Of a stretch of DNA of 64,000 nt, positions 44,226-55,458 are shown one piece after another. Source of the DNA: Simmondsia chinensis (taxonomy: Eukaryota > Streptophyta > Magnoliopsida > Caryophyllales > Simmondsiaceae); NCBI GenBank assembly GCA_018398585.1, contig JAGTTD010000001.1, positions 14,014,501-14,078,500 on the forward strand. Direction: 5' to 3'. Made by a program: the position numbers and the translations under genes. The notes under the pieces are model-generated. The model was not told where the DNA came from, ran no database searches, and saw nothing but the letters and a program-made list of their open reading frames with translations. How positions within the stretch are numbered: the first letter of the stretch is position 1; each line of letters begins with the position of its first letter.

Positions 44226-46172
44226 TCATAAAGGTATGGCGTGGTCAACACTCCTTTGAGGAGGAAGACTTTGAGGCTCCTCAAAGATGTCTCCGAACTC
44301 GTTAATCAAGCATTGAACCTCCGGTAGCAATTCCGGTTGATCCACTTCCGAATTGAGCATGAACAATTGCCCGATCCATTGAATTGCCTTTTTCTTGATT
44401 CCCCCTTGCACATCTTTTGCCTCGATCAATTTGAGCTGAGCTTCCTCGGACATGCCTTGTAAGGACACCTTGGTGCCATGGACTTCAAAGGCCACGGTCA
44501 TTTTGTCAAAATCAAAGACAACCGGGTTGAAGGTCCTCATCCAATCTACTCCGAGCACCATGTCACAACCACCCAAAGGAATCACCCGGAAATCAAAAGT
44601 GAAATGATGACCTTGCATAGACCAAGGGAAGGCTATGCATTTGTTTTGTGTTGTTAAAGAGTTCCCATCCGCTACCATTACCGCCAACTGATGTGTTTTC
44701 GTCACCTCGTGCTTAACCTTCTTAATCAGCTTCGGGTCAACGAAACTGTGAGTGCTTCCATTCTCAATGAGGATAATAATGGAGTGTTTTCCATCCCGTC
44801 CCTTGATTTTGATTGTGTTATGAGCTCCACTTCCAGTTACAGCTTTCATGGAAATCTCGACCTCATCCTCGCTTGAGTTTTCTTGCGAAACGTACTCGGT
44901 TTCCTCTGCATCAACATCTGAAACGATACTGTCATTTTCAGCAGGGACTCGGCTTCCTTTTGCATACATAAGTGCTTGTGATTTGCACTTATGCCCGGGC
45001 TGATACGGTTGGCTGCAACGAAAACAAAGCCTTGCTGAAATTCTGTCACTATTTTTACTGCTGAAGCTCTTGTTCTGCTGCTGCAACTGTCTCGGTTTGC
45101 TGCTGGTGTGCTGCTTCCCTTTGTCATATGAAGGGACTTGAGTTGCTTCTATCAAATTTGCCTTGTTGTAAGCACTTGACAAAGTCTTAGGACCAATGGC
45201 TTTCACCATGTTTTTGATCCTAGGCTTAAGGCCACTCACAAAGCAAGAGACATAGTAGGATTCGGCATCCTTGGGAGCAATGGCCAGAACTGACATCAAA
45301 TTGGCTCTCAAATTCTCAAATCTAAGCATGTATTCTCTCACACTTGATGTTTGGACCAACTTGTTGAAGTTATCCACAACATCCGTTGATTCTCCTTCTC
45401 CATGCCGTTCACACATCTCTTCTACGAATTGGCCCCAAGAAAGATGTGGTTTGCTTTTCAACAAACTATAGTACCAAACCTCATGATCACCATGAAGATG
45501 GACTGCGGCCAGCTGGACCTTCTCCTCCTCAGGTATATTGTAATATAAGAAGTATCGATCACACCTCCTAAGCCAAGATTCCGGTTGTTTTCCATCAAAT
45601 GGATCGATTTCTACCCTTGGCTGCCTGTAAGAGCCACTCCTACCCCCAATTGTGTTGTCATTGGTCACGGTTCTATGCTGATATGGGCGATCAGGTGGTC
45701 TCTCAAAATGTTCGAACACATCAGCTGCAACAATTTGGTGCATAACAGAGACATGCGGCCTGTTGTTTTGTTCTGATTTTTCAGCATCTGTTCGGTAATT
45801 AACAGGTCCAGAAGCACGATCTGGATTTTCTATATTAACTTCAGGTTGAATAGGTTGATTTGCAACTGATCTAATGTTAATTGATGGTCCTACACCAGGT
45901 TGCATCGTAGGAGATTTACCTCGGGTGTGCATTACTCCTTCAGATCGGTCTGAGCTTGCTTGCGGCTGATCTGCACTTGCTTGCTGCTGATCTGCTTCAG
46001 CTGCGTTATGGATCTGGCTTGCAGGCTTAAGGATGGCTTCAACACTTGATTCACCTTGCTTGTTAACTTGATCTTGCAAGTGCTCAAGTTTTTCCTCAAT
46101 TTGTTGCAATCGGTCCTGCACCTTTGCATCCTTTGCATCTTTGTCCATCAACAATGCCAAAATTTGATCCAT
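44226..46172 (-). CDS. Gypsy Gag-protease (648 codons open)
   Basis: The start MDQILALLMDKDAKD at 46172 opens a coiled-coil-like N-terminus. Retrotrans_gag follows (PFDGKQPESWLRRCDRYFLY, VREYMLRFENLRAN), then the zinc knuckle CFRCSQPYQPGHKC. The protease is next: IILIENGSTHSFVDPKLI, with ENGSTHS where DSGSTHS-type sequence is usual, so the catalytic Asp appears changed to Glu-Asn. Then VMVADG and LGVDWM. The frame stops at 44226, just before RT, by a TGA that looks like a nonsense mutation. Confidence 0.9.
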   Translation of the reverse strand: MDQILALLMDKDAKDAKVQDRLQQIEEKLEHLQDQVNKQGESSVEAILKPASQIHNAAEADQQQASADQPQASSDRSEGVMHTRGKSPTMQPGVGPSINIRSVANQPIQPEVNIENPDRASGPVNYRTDAEKSEQNNRPHVSVMHQIVAADVFEHFERPPDRPYQHRTVTNDNTIGGRSGSYRQPRVEIDPFDGKQPESWLRRCDRYFLYYNIPEEEKVQLAAVHLHGDHEVWYYSLLKSKPHLSWGQFVEEMCERHGEGESTDVVDNFNKLVQTSSVREYMLRFENLRANLMSVLAIAPKDAESYYVSCFVSGLKPRIKNMVKAIGPKTLSSAYNKANLIEATQVPSYDKGKQHTSSKPRQLQQQNKSFSSKNSDRISARLCFRCSQPYQPGHKCKSQALMYAKGSRVPAENDSIVSDVDAEETEYVSQENSSEDEVEISMKAVTGSGAHNTIKIKGRDGKHSIIILIENGSTHSFVDPKLIKKVKHEVTKTHQLAVMVADGNSLTTQNKCIAFPWSMQGHHFTFDFRVIPLGGCDMVLGVDWMRTFNPVVFDFDKMTVAFEVHGTKVSLQGMSEEAQLKLIEAKDVQGGIKKKAIQWIGQLFMLNSEVDQPELLPEVQCLINEFGDIFEEPQSLPPQRSVDHAIPL

Positions 46173-46407
46173 TTTCTAATTAAAACCTTGCTGCATCTCG
46201 TGAAGGTCTTCCTTAGTAACATTTTGAGGTCCGATCGTTGCATTTCCAATAACCGCAGCTATGAAATCCATATTTGATCCGGTTGCATTTGCTCCACCAG
46301 CTCTAGACCTGGTTCTTACACCATCGGCCGTGATTTTTTTTGTTGTTTTCTAATTTTTTTGCTAGCTTAATCAATTAAGGGATTGTTAAACCAGCTCTGA
46401 TACCAAT

Positions 46408-46829
46408 TGTTAGCTTCCAAAATTCAATTTGGAAGTATAACCTTGTAGAAGAGAGTTTGAGATGAGAAAGGAAGGGAAGGGGATGAGAAATTAGAGAAAG
46501 GAGATGAGAATTAGAGAATTTCCCTTAGAAATCAGATTTCATTTAATTGGATGCTCAAATTACACTTTAATCTCTCAATTTATACAAAGAATCAGATCAC
46601 AAAGCCCTCACTGGAGTTCCCGCCTAATTCCCTGTGCTGTAACTACATTTCTCGCCCAAACCAGTAACTAACTCTGCACAGTAGCCTCGCGTGTGCACTG
46701 TTGTTATTTGGTGCTTAAAAAACATGTTAACCGGTGCTCTTTTTAATTGTGTTACATCATATAGGCTCTAATAAAAAGTAATACTAAGAAATTAAATGTA
46801 TTACAAGTGAAATTTATTAATTTGTAACA
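46408..46829 (-). repeat. 5' LTR of the 41-47 kb Gypsy
   Basis: 422-bp repeat pairing with 41070-41491; the primer site lies just to the left at 46394-46405. Confidence 0.95.
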
Positions 46830-46834
46830 TATTA

Positions 46835-47985
46835 ATCATTTGGAGTCTGATATCTTTGTAAACTTTGAAATTTCTTTAGGACATAGCGAGAATCTACTTC
46901 TGGCATCTTTTATAAATACGGAGAGCAATTGGTACAGCTACTTTTCATTGATCAAGATGTTTCTAGTTCACCATATTTCGATGTACACTTTAGCAAGCAC
47001 CGCTATAGTGACAAGTTTCCAATCCTTATATTTTTTTTGTTTCTCTTATTTTGTGTCTTTTCTTTGGACTTGGATTAGTTTGGAAAGCTTTGTTCATATC
47101 CTGATTTACCCACACTGAGTATCAAGTTTAGGACCTATTTGGCCGTATTTTTAGGCTACTGCTATTCCTCTATATATATATATATATACACTTTGTTAAT
47201 ATCAAGGTAATAACAAAGATTTCTAAAGTTTTATTATGTTGAAATTGCCCTTGATTTAACAAAAAGTACTTTAGAAATAACAATTCTAATTTTTTGGTTA
47301 TGTAAATTAAAACTTATTTTGCAACAAATTTTTAGTATTCTTGATTTTATATTTTCTATCACTTAAACAAGTAAATAAACTAAAAGTAAAACTTTATAGC
47401 AAGAAAATATTTCTACAATATTATTTATATTTTGTAAAACTAAAAATTAGAAACAAATAATGATACTAAGCCCTTTATTATAAAAAGGAAAAGGAAAAAA
47501 AAGGATAAATTGCATGCAATAAACTTTAGTACATTAATTTTTTTTATTAGTTCATAAACTTTACGAGATAAGTTTTTCATTTTAAAAGTTATTTATATTT
47601 AACAAAATATTTCAAGTTACAATGCGAAAGGTCGTAATACTCACCATTATTTGTTTATAGATTACTATACCCTCGCTATTCCCCTTATCTTGCATATGAG
47701 CCGAATATTGTAATTTTACTTATGAAGATAAGTTGGATGAGAAACTTATTATATACATTGTTACTTGCACTATTTTATTTAATAAATATGAATTTTATGT
47801 TAAAATATTATTTTATAAAAATGTGAAAGTTAATAAATTAAACCAGTGTAATTAAAGAAAACAAAACAGGTGAGGGAGGATCCCGAGCCATAGGCGGAGG
47901 ATGTGGAAAATATAAGTGTAAAGCTACGTATTATCATTAATGGGCCCCACCACCATTACAAAAAATAAATTAAAAGCTGATCCCC
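46835..47985. other. Intergenic DNA upstream of the DUF3527 gene
   Basis: AT-rich, with a TA repeat near 47174-47188. A 92-residue open frame at 46840-47118 has no recognised domain. No TE boundary was resolved. The last part (47930-47985) leads into the probable promoter. Confidence 0.5.
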
Positions 47986-48211
47986 CCACCCCATTCTTGA
48001 CCGCACGATGAGACCGCCGCTCCTCCTCCACCGTCCGATTCAAAGTCACGCCCCTCTCTCTCTCACTCGATCTCTCTCACTCCTCTGTAACCGCGCTGCT
48101 CTGAAGAATTTCGGTTGTAATATCGAGGAGCAGAAATGAAAAAATCTATGAAATTCTGATTGGTTTCTGCATAATTTGCGTAATCTGATGAATAAGTAGG
48201 AGAAGGAGTAG
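47986..48211 (+). promoter_or_regulatory. Promoter / first 5' UTR exon of the DUF3527 gene
   Basis: A GC-richer block with CT-rich core-promoter-like sequence (CTCTCTCTCTCACTCG, 48053-48090) is followed by an untranslated leader. It ends at a donor-like AGGAG|GTAATG at 48211/48212. No TATA box is evident. Assignment to the downstream gene rests on position and splice signals only. Confidence 0.45.
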
Positions 48212-49440
48212 GAGGTAATGCAACTAGTATTTAGTACCTTACTTTGCTTTTACTTTACGTATTATTTTAATGTTTTTTAGATTAAGATTGTGGTTTTTTC
48301 GCGGCAAAGATTTGGTAGAAAAAGAGCGAAATTCGCATCTCTTCCTTTATTGGAAGCGATGAATTTGTTCAATTATTGCATTTTAGTACCCCTGATTCTC
48401 CTTTCACTTTTGCAGTTGCGATTTTTGTTTCAGGTGTTGTTTCTGCCTTAAATTCCTTGTTTTGCGCCGCTGTAATTGTATGCTGTTCTCTACAGTTTCT
48501 TTGTAATTGATGATGATACCTCTTTGCGGTTCAGTTTGATGTTAGATCTGTGTTGTTTTTTGGTACGAAAGGTGTAGCATTGTGGCTGAATTTCGTGTAC
48601 CGTTTCTCTGTTTTGAGTTGTGATTTGTGTAGTTTGTTTGAAGAATGAATAGCACATAAGGGAGCCATTCATCTAGAGTTCTCAATTGATGTTAGATTTA
48701 GTGATCTAGAATAGTAAGATAGTCCAATAAAAAGTAGAGCTAGTCGGGACCGAGGAGGGGGCAAACTCTATATACAGATGCAGCAAACTATAATACAAAC
48801 CCAGCAATAAAATGACATCTTCCTTTCTATCTTTCTCTTTTCCCTTTTATTTTCAATATTTTACATCTTTCATTTAGTTTCAGCATATTTTTCATTTTAG
48901 ATTGCAACCGGATTGAAATGCTTCGAAATTGAAGATTTCTCTTTAAGTAAAGAACCAACAGTGTCTTCCTTTGTTTTTTCAAATTTAACATTTCTCTTTA
49001 TTTTACTATGATCCTCCAATTCTTCAATCACCTTTGTTTTCCTTGTTCTCTTCCATGTGGCAATGTTGGTAACTACATTAGCACAAAGTTATTTTGAAAA
49101 AAAGGAGGGGGGGGGGGGGGGGGGGGGGGGAGGAGAGGAACCCGCTAATACTTGGATAACTTGTTCAACCCAAGCTGCCAACTAATCATCAGAACTGTTA
49201 TTTTCTTCTATTGTTTTGTAAGCTTTGTTAACGTAGCTTTAGTTGATTGGCAAACAGGTTGCAGGCCTTAATGTTATTAGTTTACGGTTTTTATTCTTAC
49301 TTTTTGTAAGTTTGAGGACATCTTGTTCTTAACTCTATGATGTTATTTCATTTCACAGTCAAAAAAATTTCTGTCATAGAAGAACTACACTTTCAACATG
49401 GGATTCCTATCTTACCGTTGTGAATAGTTTTTACTTTCAG
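48212..49440 (+). other. Probable 5' UTR intron(s)
   Basis: T-rich, gene-free DNA between the leader exon and a putative 30-nt exon. It includes a run of 24 G at 49107-49130 after AAAGGA. Intron boundaries are inferred from GT/AG signals and could differ. Confidence 0.4.
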
Positions 49441-49470
49441 CTGCATGACAAGAAGTGCCTCATTTTTGAG
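49441..49470 (+). other. Putative 30-nt 5' UTR exon
   Basis: It is preceded by the acceptor TTTTTACTTTCAG and followed by the donor GAG|GTAACG. Spliced to 49626, its ATG would give a nine-codon upstream reading frame. No transcript evidence is available. Confidence 0.35.
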
Positions 49471-49625
49471 GTAACGTTAGATTATTGACTTTCATGCATC
49501 CCTGAACCTTTCCACCTCATGGCTAAACTTGCTTTTTGACTATGTTACTCGTGTATGGGATATTGTGTTTTATTTTTATTGTTAAATATCAATAATAACC
49601 CACATTTTTCTTTGAAAATTTCCAG

Positions 49626-49693
49626 ATGAGTTTTAAGAAGGGTGCTCCTCTTCCCTGCTAGTACACTCCCTAGGGGCTAATGTCCATGACACG
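49626..49693 (+). other. 5' UTR exon part with upstream ORF
   Basis: After the acceptor TTTCCAG, an ATG at 49626 opens an 11-codon frame (MSFKKGAPLPC) ending at 49659-49661, 32 bases before the main ATG. It could reduce translation of the main frame. Confidence 0.4.
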
Positions 49694-52600
49694 ATGCCAT
49701 CTGGGACACAATCAAGAAGCAAGTCTACACTATCCACTGGAGACAATGTGCATAGCTTGGAGCCTCCAAAGAGCTCAAGACAGCATTCAACATCTAATAT
49801 TGAAATGGAAAAGATGCGATCTTCTCGATCAAACCAAAGCTTGAAGTCTAAGGACAAAACCAAAGCAGATAATACTATTCGCCCTCCCTATGCTGATCTG
49901 CCTTTTGAATTTGTGATGGATGTGAACAACAGAACTGTTGTCCAAACCAGATACTCTGGGAATCAACAACAGCTACACGCAAGCAAGAATGGCAGTAAGG
50001 TTGATGAAGAGCTGGTCAAATATATGTCAAAAGTGCCTGGATATCTTCATAGAGGAGGAAAACCTCAAGATAACATTCTGAACTTTGGGGTTCTTGATTG
50101 GGGGAGTCTGCAAAAATGGAAGCACAAGCATAATCATGGCTTGGGAAGGGATCATACGAATAGGTCATCTGCTGGAACCTCTGTTGCAGTGAAGAGTGGG
50201 ACTCTGTCTTATCTGAGGGATAAGCCTTCTGCTTCGCATGTTCATTTATCCTATGAGGTTGATTCTTCTTCGGTAGCTAAAGCTTCTGGTGGAAAGGAGA
50301 TACATTATAAGGATAATGAAACTTCCTCAGTGTGTCGCTTGGACGAGCAGCAGAAAGTTCACAGAAAAGAGAAGTTTTCTTCTATAGATGATGCTGAGCT
50401 GAACTCTGTGAAAGGCAAGACTTCTGACTCCAGAAGGCATAGGAGAAGAACTTCATCATCAAAATTGAATGATCATGGGTTATCAGTCAATTCCATTGAG
50501 AAAACAAGTATCATCGAGGACGAGCAAGAAAAGTCAGCAGTGAAGGTCAAAAGATCAGAATGCAATCCTCCTTGTGAGAATTTCGGTGGTTGCTTAGATG
50601 TCTCTCGGAGAGCCTCACTTGATGAGATGTCTAAAGAGAAGGCAGCAGCAAAGTCCAGAAGGTCAAAACGTGATCTTCCACACGAGAATTTCTCTGGTAA
50701 GCAGGAAAACATTATCCTCATTGTACCCAGAGATTTCTCTAGAGATTTCTCTGATTCAGGTTACTCAGATGTCTCTCAGAGAGCCTCACTTGATGGAAAG
50801 TCGACTGAACTCAATTGGGGTAGTTTTTCCGATATCTTTTCTGTCGGTGAGATTCAGATGGATGAATCATTTTCTGATGTCCCACATTCTTGCCCTCTTC
50901 CTTATACTGCTGAGACTGAGAAAGAGTTGGACATCAAGCTCGATGACCTCATTAGAGCTCAAAGTATGGAACATCTGTCTGATCCCCTAACTGGTCCAAC
51001 TTTCTCAACTGGCTTGAATGAGACACCACAAGCTGTAAACAGAATCAAAGATGAAGAGAGCAATGTGAAGGAAGGCCGAAGAGCACCTCTGCATAAGGAT
51101 TTTCATGGTTTTGATGAAGAAGAAGCTTGTTCAAAAGATGCAAAAACTAGAGATCCTTCACCGCCTTACCGGTTTAGCTTTGGCATGGGAAGGCTGACTA
51201 GAAGCCTTAGCTTTAAGGAAGGTATGACCCTTCCTCACCTTAGGTCAACATATGTCACTGCCAAGTCAGGTCCTGCTGGACCAGGCTCTTCTGCTTGCTG
51301 TGACAACCCGAATAGCAACATAGGTACGGGCAGAGCCAGGAGCAGCCCTTTAAGAAGGTTACTGGACCCGTTACTGAAGTCTAGGGTTGCAAATCTATTC
51401 AATTCTGTAGACATTTCCCAGCCACTGGAAAATTGCGAAAGGAATTTCGGTGCTAAGCCAATAATTGCTAATGAAGTACTTCAAAATGGGAAATGCCCTG
51501 ATTCAACCGTCAGAGCACTTGTGCATCTTACAGTTAAAAGTGGGCTGCCTCTGTTCAAATTTGTCGTGGAAACCAACAATGAGATTTTCGCTTCCACTGT
51601 GAAAAGTTTAAGCATATTTGGAGAAGATGATACATGTTGGTTGTACACATTCTATTCTATGCGTCAATTTAGGAAGAAAAGCGGCACCTGGAAAAATCAA
51701 AAAAATAAAAGTAGTGGATTAGCCTACGACGTTGTGGGTCAAATGAAGGTTTCTAACCCTCATGTTCCCAGTTGGTCCGACCAGGATTCCAATGGGAAAT
51801 ACATAGTGAGGGAATCAGTTTTATGCAGCATTGATGTCAGTAAGGCGGACATGACAACTCCAGAGTTCACAGAAAAGACTGAGCTTGCAGCAATTGTTGT
51901 GAATACACAAAACGAGACATTGAGTAATGATGGTGGGAAGTCCAATGACAAATATGTCTCAAAGTACGTCACAGAGGAAAGTGAGCAACAGGGAGACATC
52001 ACAGTCATACTTCCAGGTGGCATTCATAGCATGCCAACAAGAGGAGTCCCTTCATCTCTGATTAATCGATGGAAATCCGGAGGATTGTGTGATTGTGGAG
52101 GCTGGGATGTTGGCTGCAAGCTTCGTATTCTCAGTAACCAAGACCAACATCAAAAGATTCTGGCCACATCCTTAATGGCCCCTGCACAAGAAAGATGTGA
52201 TCTTTTTGATCAGGTGCTTTTTCTTAAGCTTTTGTCGAAAACATGGTTTCCTTTTAGGGTAGCACTTTGAAGGGGTAAGACTGTGTACATCTCACCCCCC
52301 AAGACCCTGCATTGGCGGAAACTTTTAAGGCACTGGGTTATTATTATTGTTATTGTTGTAATGTATAGTATTGAGGACTCAGCATGTGAGTCTACTAAAA
52401 ATCCCATATATGAGTTGTAAGAGAGAAGAAATCAACATATAAGCTTAGTGCGTTATTTGACCAAAAGCCAATTAGTTCCGGGATGAACCCCAATTGGTGT
52501 TTTTATATATGAACCTTATATATGCCAACTCTACTGTTGAGCCTAAAGCCTAATGAGATTCAATAGTTAGAGTATATCCAAGGATGTTCATGTCATACTT

Positions 52601-52894
52601 TCAAGCTTTTAAGATTACTTTGTTCATTGACGATACCCTACTTGTATGCAGGGATTGGATAAACAAACCAGGCCGGTGTTGAGCTTGTTGCCATATAAAG
52701 ATGGCCTTTACTCAGTTGAATTTGACACCACAGTTTCTTCTTTACAAGCATTTTCCATCTGCGTAGCAATCATCAACAGCAAGAAGAAACCCCCCGGTTT
52801 CCCAAATACAAGCATCCACAACGACGCAAAGCGCGAACACGATGAGACTAAACACGCCCCACATCCTCCCCTCTCCCCTGTTGGAAGAGTCTGA
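49694..52894 (+). CDS. DUF3527-domain protein (two coding exons)
   Basis: Coding exons are 49694-52213 and 52652-52894. The donor is CAG|GTGCTT, the acceptor TGCAG|GGATTGG, and the phase 0 join restores LFDQ|GLDKQT. The product is about 920 residues. The first ~580 are Ser/Lys-rich and probably disordered, with repeated DVS.RASLD motifs near residues 300-360. The DUF3527 domain starts near 605 (VRALVHLTVKSGLPLFKFVV) and continues through DDTCWLYTFYSM, RWKSGGLCDCGGWDVGCKL and, in exon 2, YKDGLYSVEFDTTVSSLQAF. The C-terminus PLSPVGRV is characteristic of the family as I know it. The biochemical function is unknown. The last intron contains two TE insertions; reading through it would end at 52270 and lose the conserved C-terminus. 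Confidence 0.9.
52245..52360 (+). mobile_element. Truncated RTE tail in intron
   Basis: Plus-strand homology to the RTE terminus (GGGTAGCACTTTGAAGGGGT, AGACCCTGCA, GGCACTGGG) ends in a mixed TTA/TTG tail. No TSD was resolved. Confidence 0.7.
52369..52565 (-). mobile_element. TRIM-family solo LTR in intron
   Basis: On the minus strand TATTGAATCTCATTAGGC, AGAGTTGGC, CCAATTGG, CTTATATGTTG and TGAGTCCTCAATA align with the TRIM LTRs at 23108-23306. It is about 197 bp and diverged; terminal TG/CA are mutated. Confidence 0.6.
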
Positions 52895-53170
52895 TGAAGA
52901 GCTCTAATTTGCTCATTACCTACAGCATCTATGGACTTTCATGCCCATGCTGACGTGGATCTCAGGTGAGGGAATAAGGTGAACAAAACCCACAACGTTA
53001 GCTTCCGCTTCCGATTCTGATTCCTATTACCTTCTTCCATGGATGACCTGCGCTCTGAGGTAATCAGCTACTAGTGGAGTTGGTATAGATGGGAAAATCA
53101 CTTTTGTATGTAGCACACGGCTTAGTGCTGTAAGATGTAATTAGCAAATAAATAGTATACATATGCAGAG
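52895..53170 (+). terminator. 3' UTR and poly(A) signal of the DUF3527 gene
   Basis: Non-coding sequence after the stop with AATAAA at about 53146 (GCAAATAAATAG) and T/TG-rich sequence downstream. The exact cleavage site is unknown. Confidence 0.45.
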
Positions 53171-53831
53171 GATATGAACAGTTGCTCTACGTGCAATTTC
53201 CTTGCCCATATGGTCGATATTCAATACATGTTTTTTTTAATATATACTGAATGTGCATGTTTACATTTGAAATTGAGGTAATGCTATCATCTTCATGAAT
53301 GAAGTGCGTTATAGGATACAATAAGATACTCATAAAGCCGTTCGAGAGTGTCCATGCCAGGGTGTGTTCATAGCGGATAAAAAACTCAAAACTGATTTCA
53401 GATGAGAAGATGCATCATTCATATGAGAGGTTTGTGGACATTTTGCTGCAAATCTTCATATCTTTTGGCTGCAGTCTTGATACAAGTAAACTTTGTCTAT
53501 ATTTGCTGTTGTCTTGGTGCATTAAGAGTGGGAAAAAACTCTCCTAGTGCCTCATTTTTAAATGGTTTTTCAACTAGTTTTAATATTACAAACAATTATA
53601 TTATAAATATGATTGTTGGTTGTTGCTTTATTGCTTCATTGTTGCTTTATTGGTTTGCTAGCCATGGCAGGAACCCTTGTAGCATTGGGATTGTGGTTGT
53701 ATATTATAAATATGATAGGGTCTTAGAATTCTCGATTAGATCCTATGATTCCAATTCTCACGATGACCTAACAATAGTGGGTAAGGTGGAGAAATAATGG
53801 CAAATAGCATTTTAAAATACATTAATCTATC
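53171..53831. other. Intergenic DNA
   Basis: A 131-residue frame at 53402-53797 is Cys/aromatic-rich and hydrophobic but lacks a recognised domain or conserved neighbourhood. I do not call a gene. Confidence 0.4.
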
Positions 53832-54038
53832 GACCCAAGGGCTTAGCTCAACGATGTGGTAAGGTACACCTCAAAAAGTGTAATAATCTTCCTTGAATTT
53901 GGGTGCAAATAATTCCTTGGGGCTCTTTATTGAGTTTATGGACCCTAATGGCATAAAGGCCAAATATCATAGTGGGCGATACATGTAACCCAAGAGCCAG
54001 TCAAGAAGATCTTGTTACCGAACAAAAAAAAAATTGTC
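53832..54038 (+). mobile_element. tRNA-derived SINE
   Basis: The head GGGCTTAGCTCAACGATGTGG is a Pol III box-A-like sequence followed by AAGGTACACCTC, the usual opening of many plant SINEs. A degenerate box B (GAATTTGGGTGCAAATAATTCC) lies near 53897. The 3' end GTTACCGAAC is followed by an A run at about 54029-54038. TSDs are not clear. Confidence 0.55.
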
Positions 54039-54841
54039 CTTGCTGGTTTTCTTTGGTAACTCATTTTCGCATCTTCTATGTTCTGGTGGAGTTATTTGCC
54101 ACGTTGGTCCCTATTATTTGTAAATTCATTCAACATTGTCCCTCTTTGTTTAAAATAATCCCTCATGTTCTATTGCATAACAAAATTGGTCTCGCGTCTA
54201 ATTGCCTACGTTGGGTAACCGGCGAGGTATCAGTTTTAGTCCTTCAAAAAAAATAAATTGGACATTCTAAAATAAAAAAGTTCATTACAAAACATTTTAT
54301 TTAATGTTTTAGTGTAAATTTAAATTTGCTCTTAATTTTAAAAAATGAAAAATAAAAAATCGTATTATACTAGCTTTAACATCCAAATAATTTGTTTTTA
54401 ATTCTTTAGGGAATTTATCACCTAGCAACCTTGGGTCTAAACATTTATGATGTGGACATTTCAATATATATAATGAAGCACAGAAAGTTTTAAAGGTTTA
54501 TTACATAAGTACCCCATGTCGGAATATAGCGAATGAATGTCAAAATTTGGCCATGTTGTCAAGGAAATATTGATTTTTTACGTGACTTTGATAAAATATA
54601 TGTTATTTTAGTATTTTGAGCGAAAATTTCACCATAATTCAATCGAAGTTACCAATGTATTGCTAAAATCATATGTCATGTCATCTTTTCTTGGCTAAAA
54701 AAAAATCACCAAATTATAATGGAATGATACATATGTATTCTCAAAATCATATTCAAAGTTAGCATTTTCAAACGAGAATTGACCAAACTTTGGCAAAGAT
54801 TATCTAATTGATAAAATTTTTTTTAGATTTTAGTGTACTCG
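54039..54841. other. Intergenic DNA
   Basis: Contains dispersed phrases such as GGTCCCTATTATTTG and TAGTCCTTCAAAAAAAA that look like decayed repeats. No gene or bounded element is seen. Confidence 0.4.
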
Positions 54842-55458
54842 GTAATAAAATTATTATTATTAAGTATAAAAGAGGTCACGCGAGGCAATATTGAAAGGAG
54901 AAAAGGGGGCGAAAATCGCCTTTGACTAGGGCTGCGGCGTGGCGGACCGGTGGCGCACGGCTGGGCTTCGGTGCGGTGGCAACACATTCGCCGGCCTCCC
55001 TGCTTCCTGTTGGGGGTGTTTCCGGCAGCCACCAGTGACCGGTGAGGGGGAACAAGTGAGGAGGGAGTTAGGGTGTTTGGGTGTGGGTTGTTGAGGCGTG
55101 AGACGCGTGGGCCACGAACGGTGGCTACTTCGGCCGCCATCCATCGCCGACGATCTCCTTCTGTCCTCGCCGTCCTTCGGTGGCAGGTGCAGCGGCGAGA
55201 ATCCGGCCACAATTGGGCCGGGCAATTTGCGGAGTCTCGTGAACTCGCGACTTCTCTCTCCTCTTTCTCGATTTTCGGAGCAATTTCTCGTAAGTCTTCT
55301 TCAACTCTTGCTTGATTGTTGTTCCTGGGTGTTGGTGGCCGGTATCCCGACCGATTTTGGCAAGTGCGGTGACCGGTGGCGCGTGGTTTGGGTGGTTTGG
55401 AACCCTAATTTTCTAGGGTTTCTTTACCTGTTTTCTTTACTACTTTTTCTCCCGCACC

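Larger units (their letters stand above)
41070..46829 (-). mobile_element. Ty3/Gypsy LTR retrotransposon, minus strand
   Basis: LTRs at 41070-41491 and 46408-46829 (422 bp each) run TGTTAGCTTCC to TTTGTAACA. A perfect TSD, TATTA, lies at 41065-41069 and 46830-46834. The tRNA-iMet primer site is the complement of GCTCTGATACCA at 46394-46405. The polypurine tract is the complement of TTCCCTCCCTCTTAAAAAAC at 41492-41511. Order: gag-protease, RT, RNase H, integrase, a short GPY/F-type tail. Several in-frame stops make it non-autonomous today. Its 5.76-kb length suggests a compact chromovirus such as Reina; lineage is inference. Confidence 0.95.
52214..52651 (+). other. Last intron of the DUF3527 gene, filled with TEs
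   Basis: Of 438 bp, about 310 are an RTE tail (52245-52360) and a TRIM solo LTR (52369-52565), so the ancestral intron was probably only about 120 bp. Confidence 0.75.

Noticed and set aside
52214..52270. Single-exon DUF3527 gene ending at 52270
   Set aside because: The last 18 codons are intron sequence. Splicing 52213 to 52652 restores the phase and the conserved SPVGRV C-terminus.
53402..53797. 131-residue hydrophobic protein gene
   Set aside because: No recognised domain, no splice or promoter context, and low-complexity composition in AT-rich DNA.
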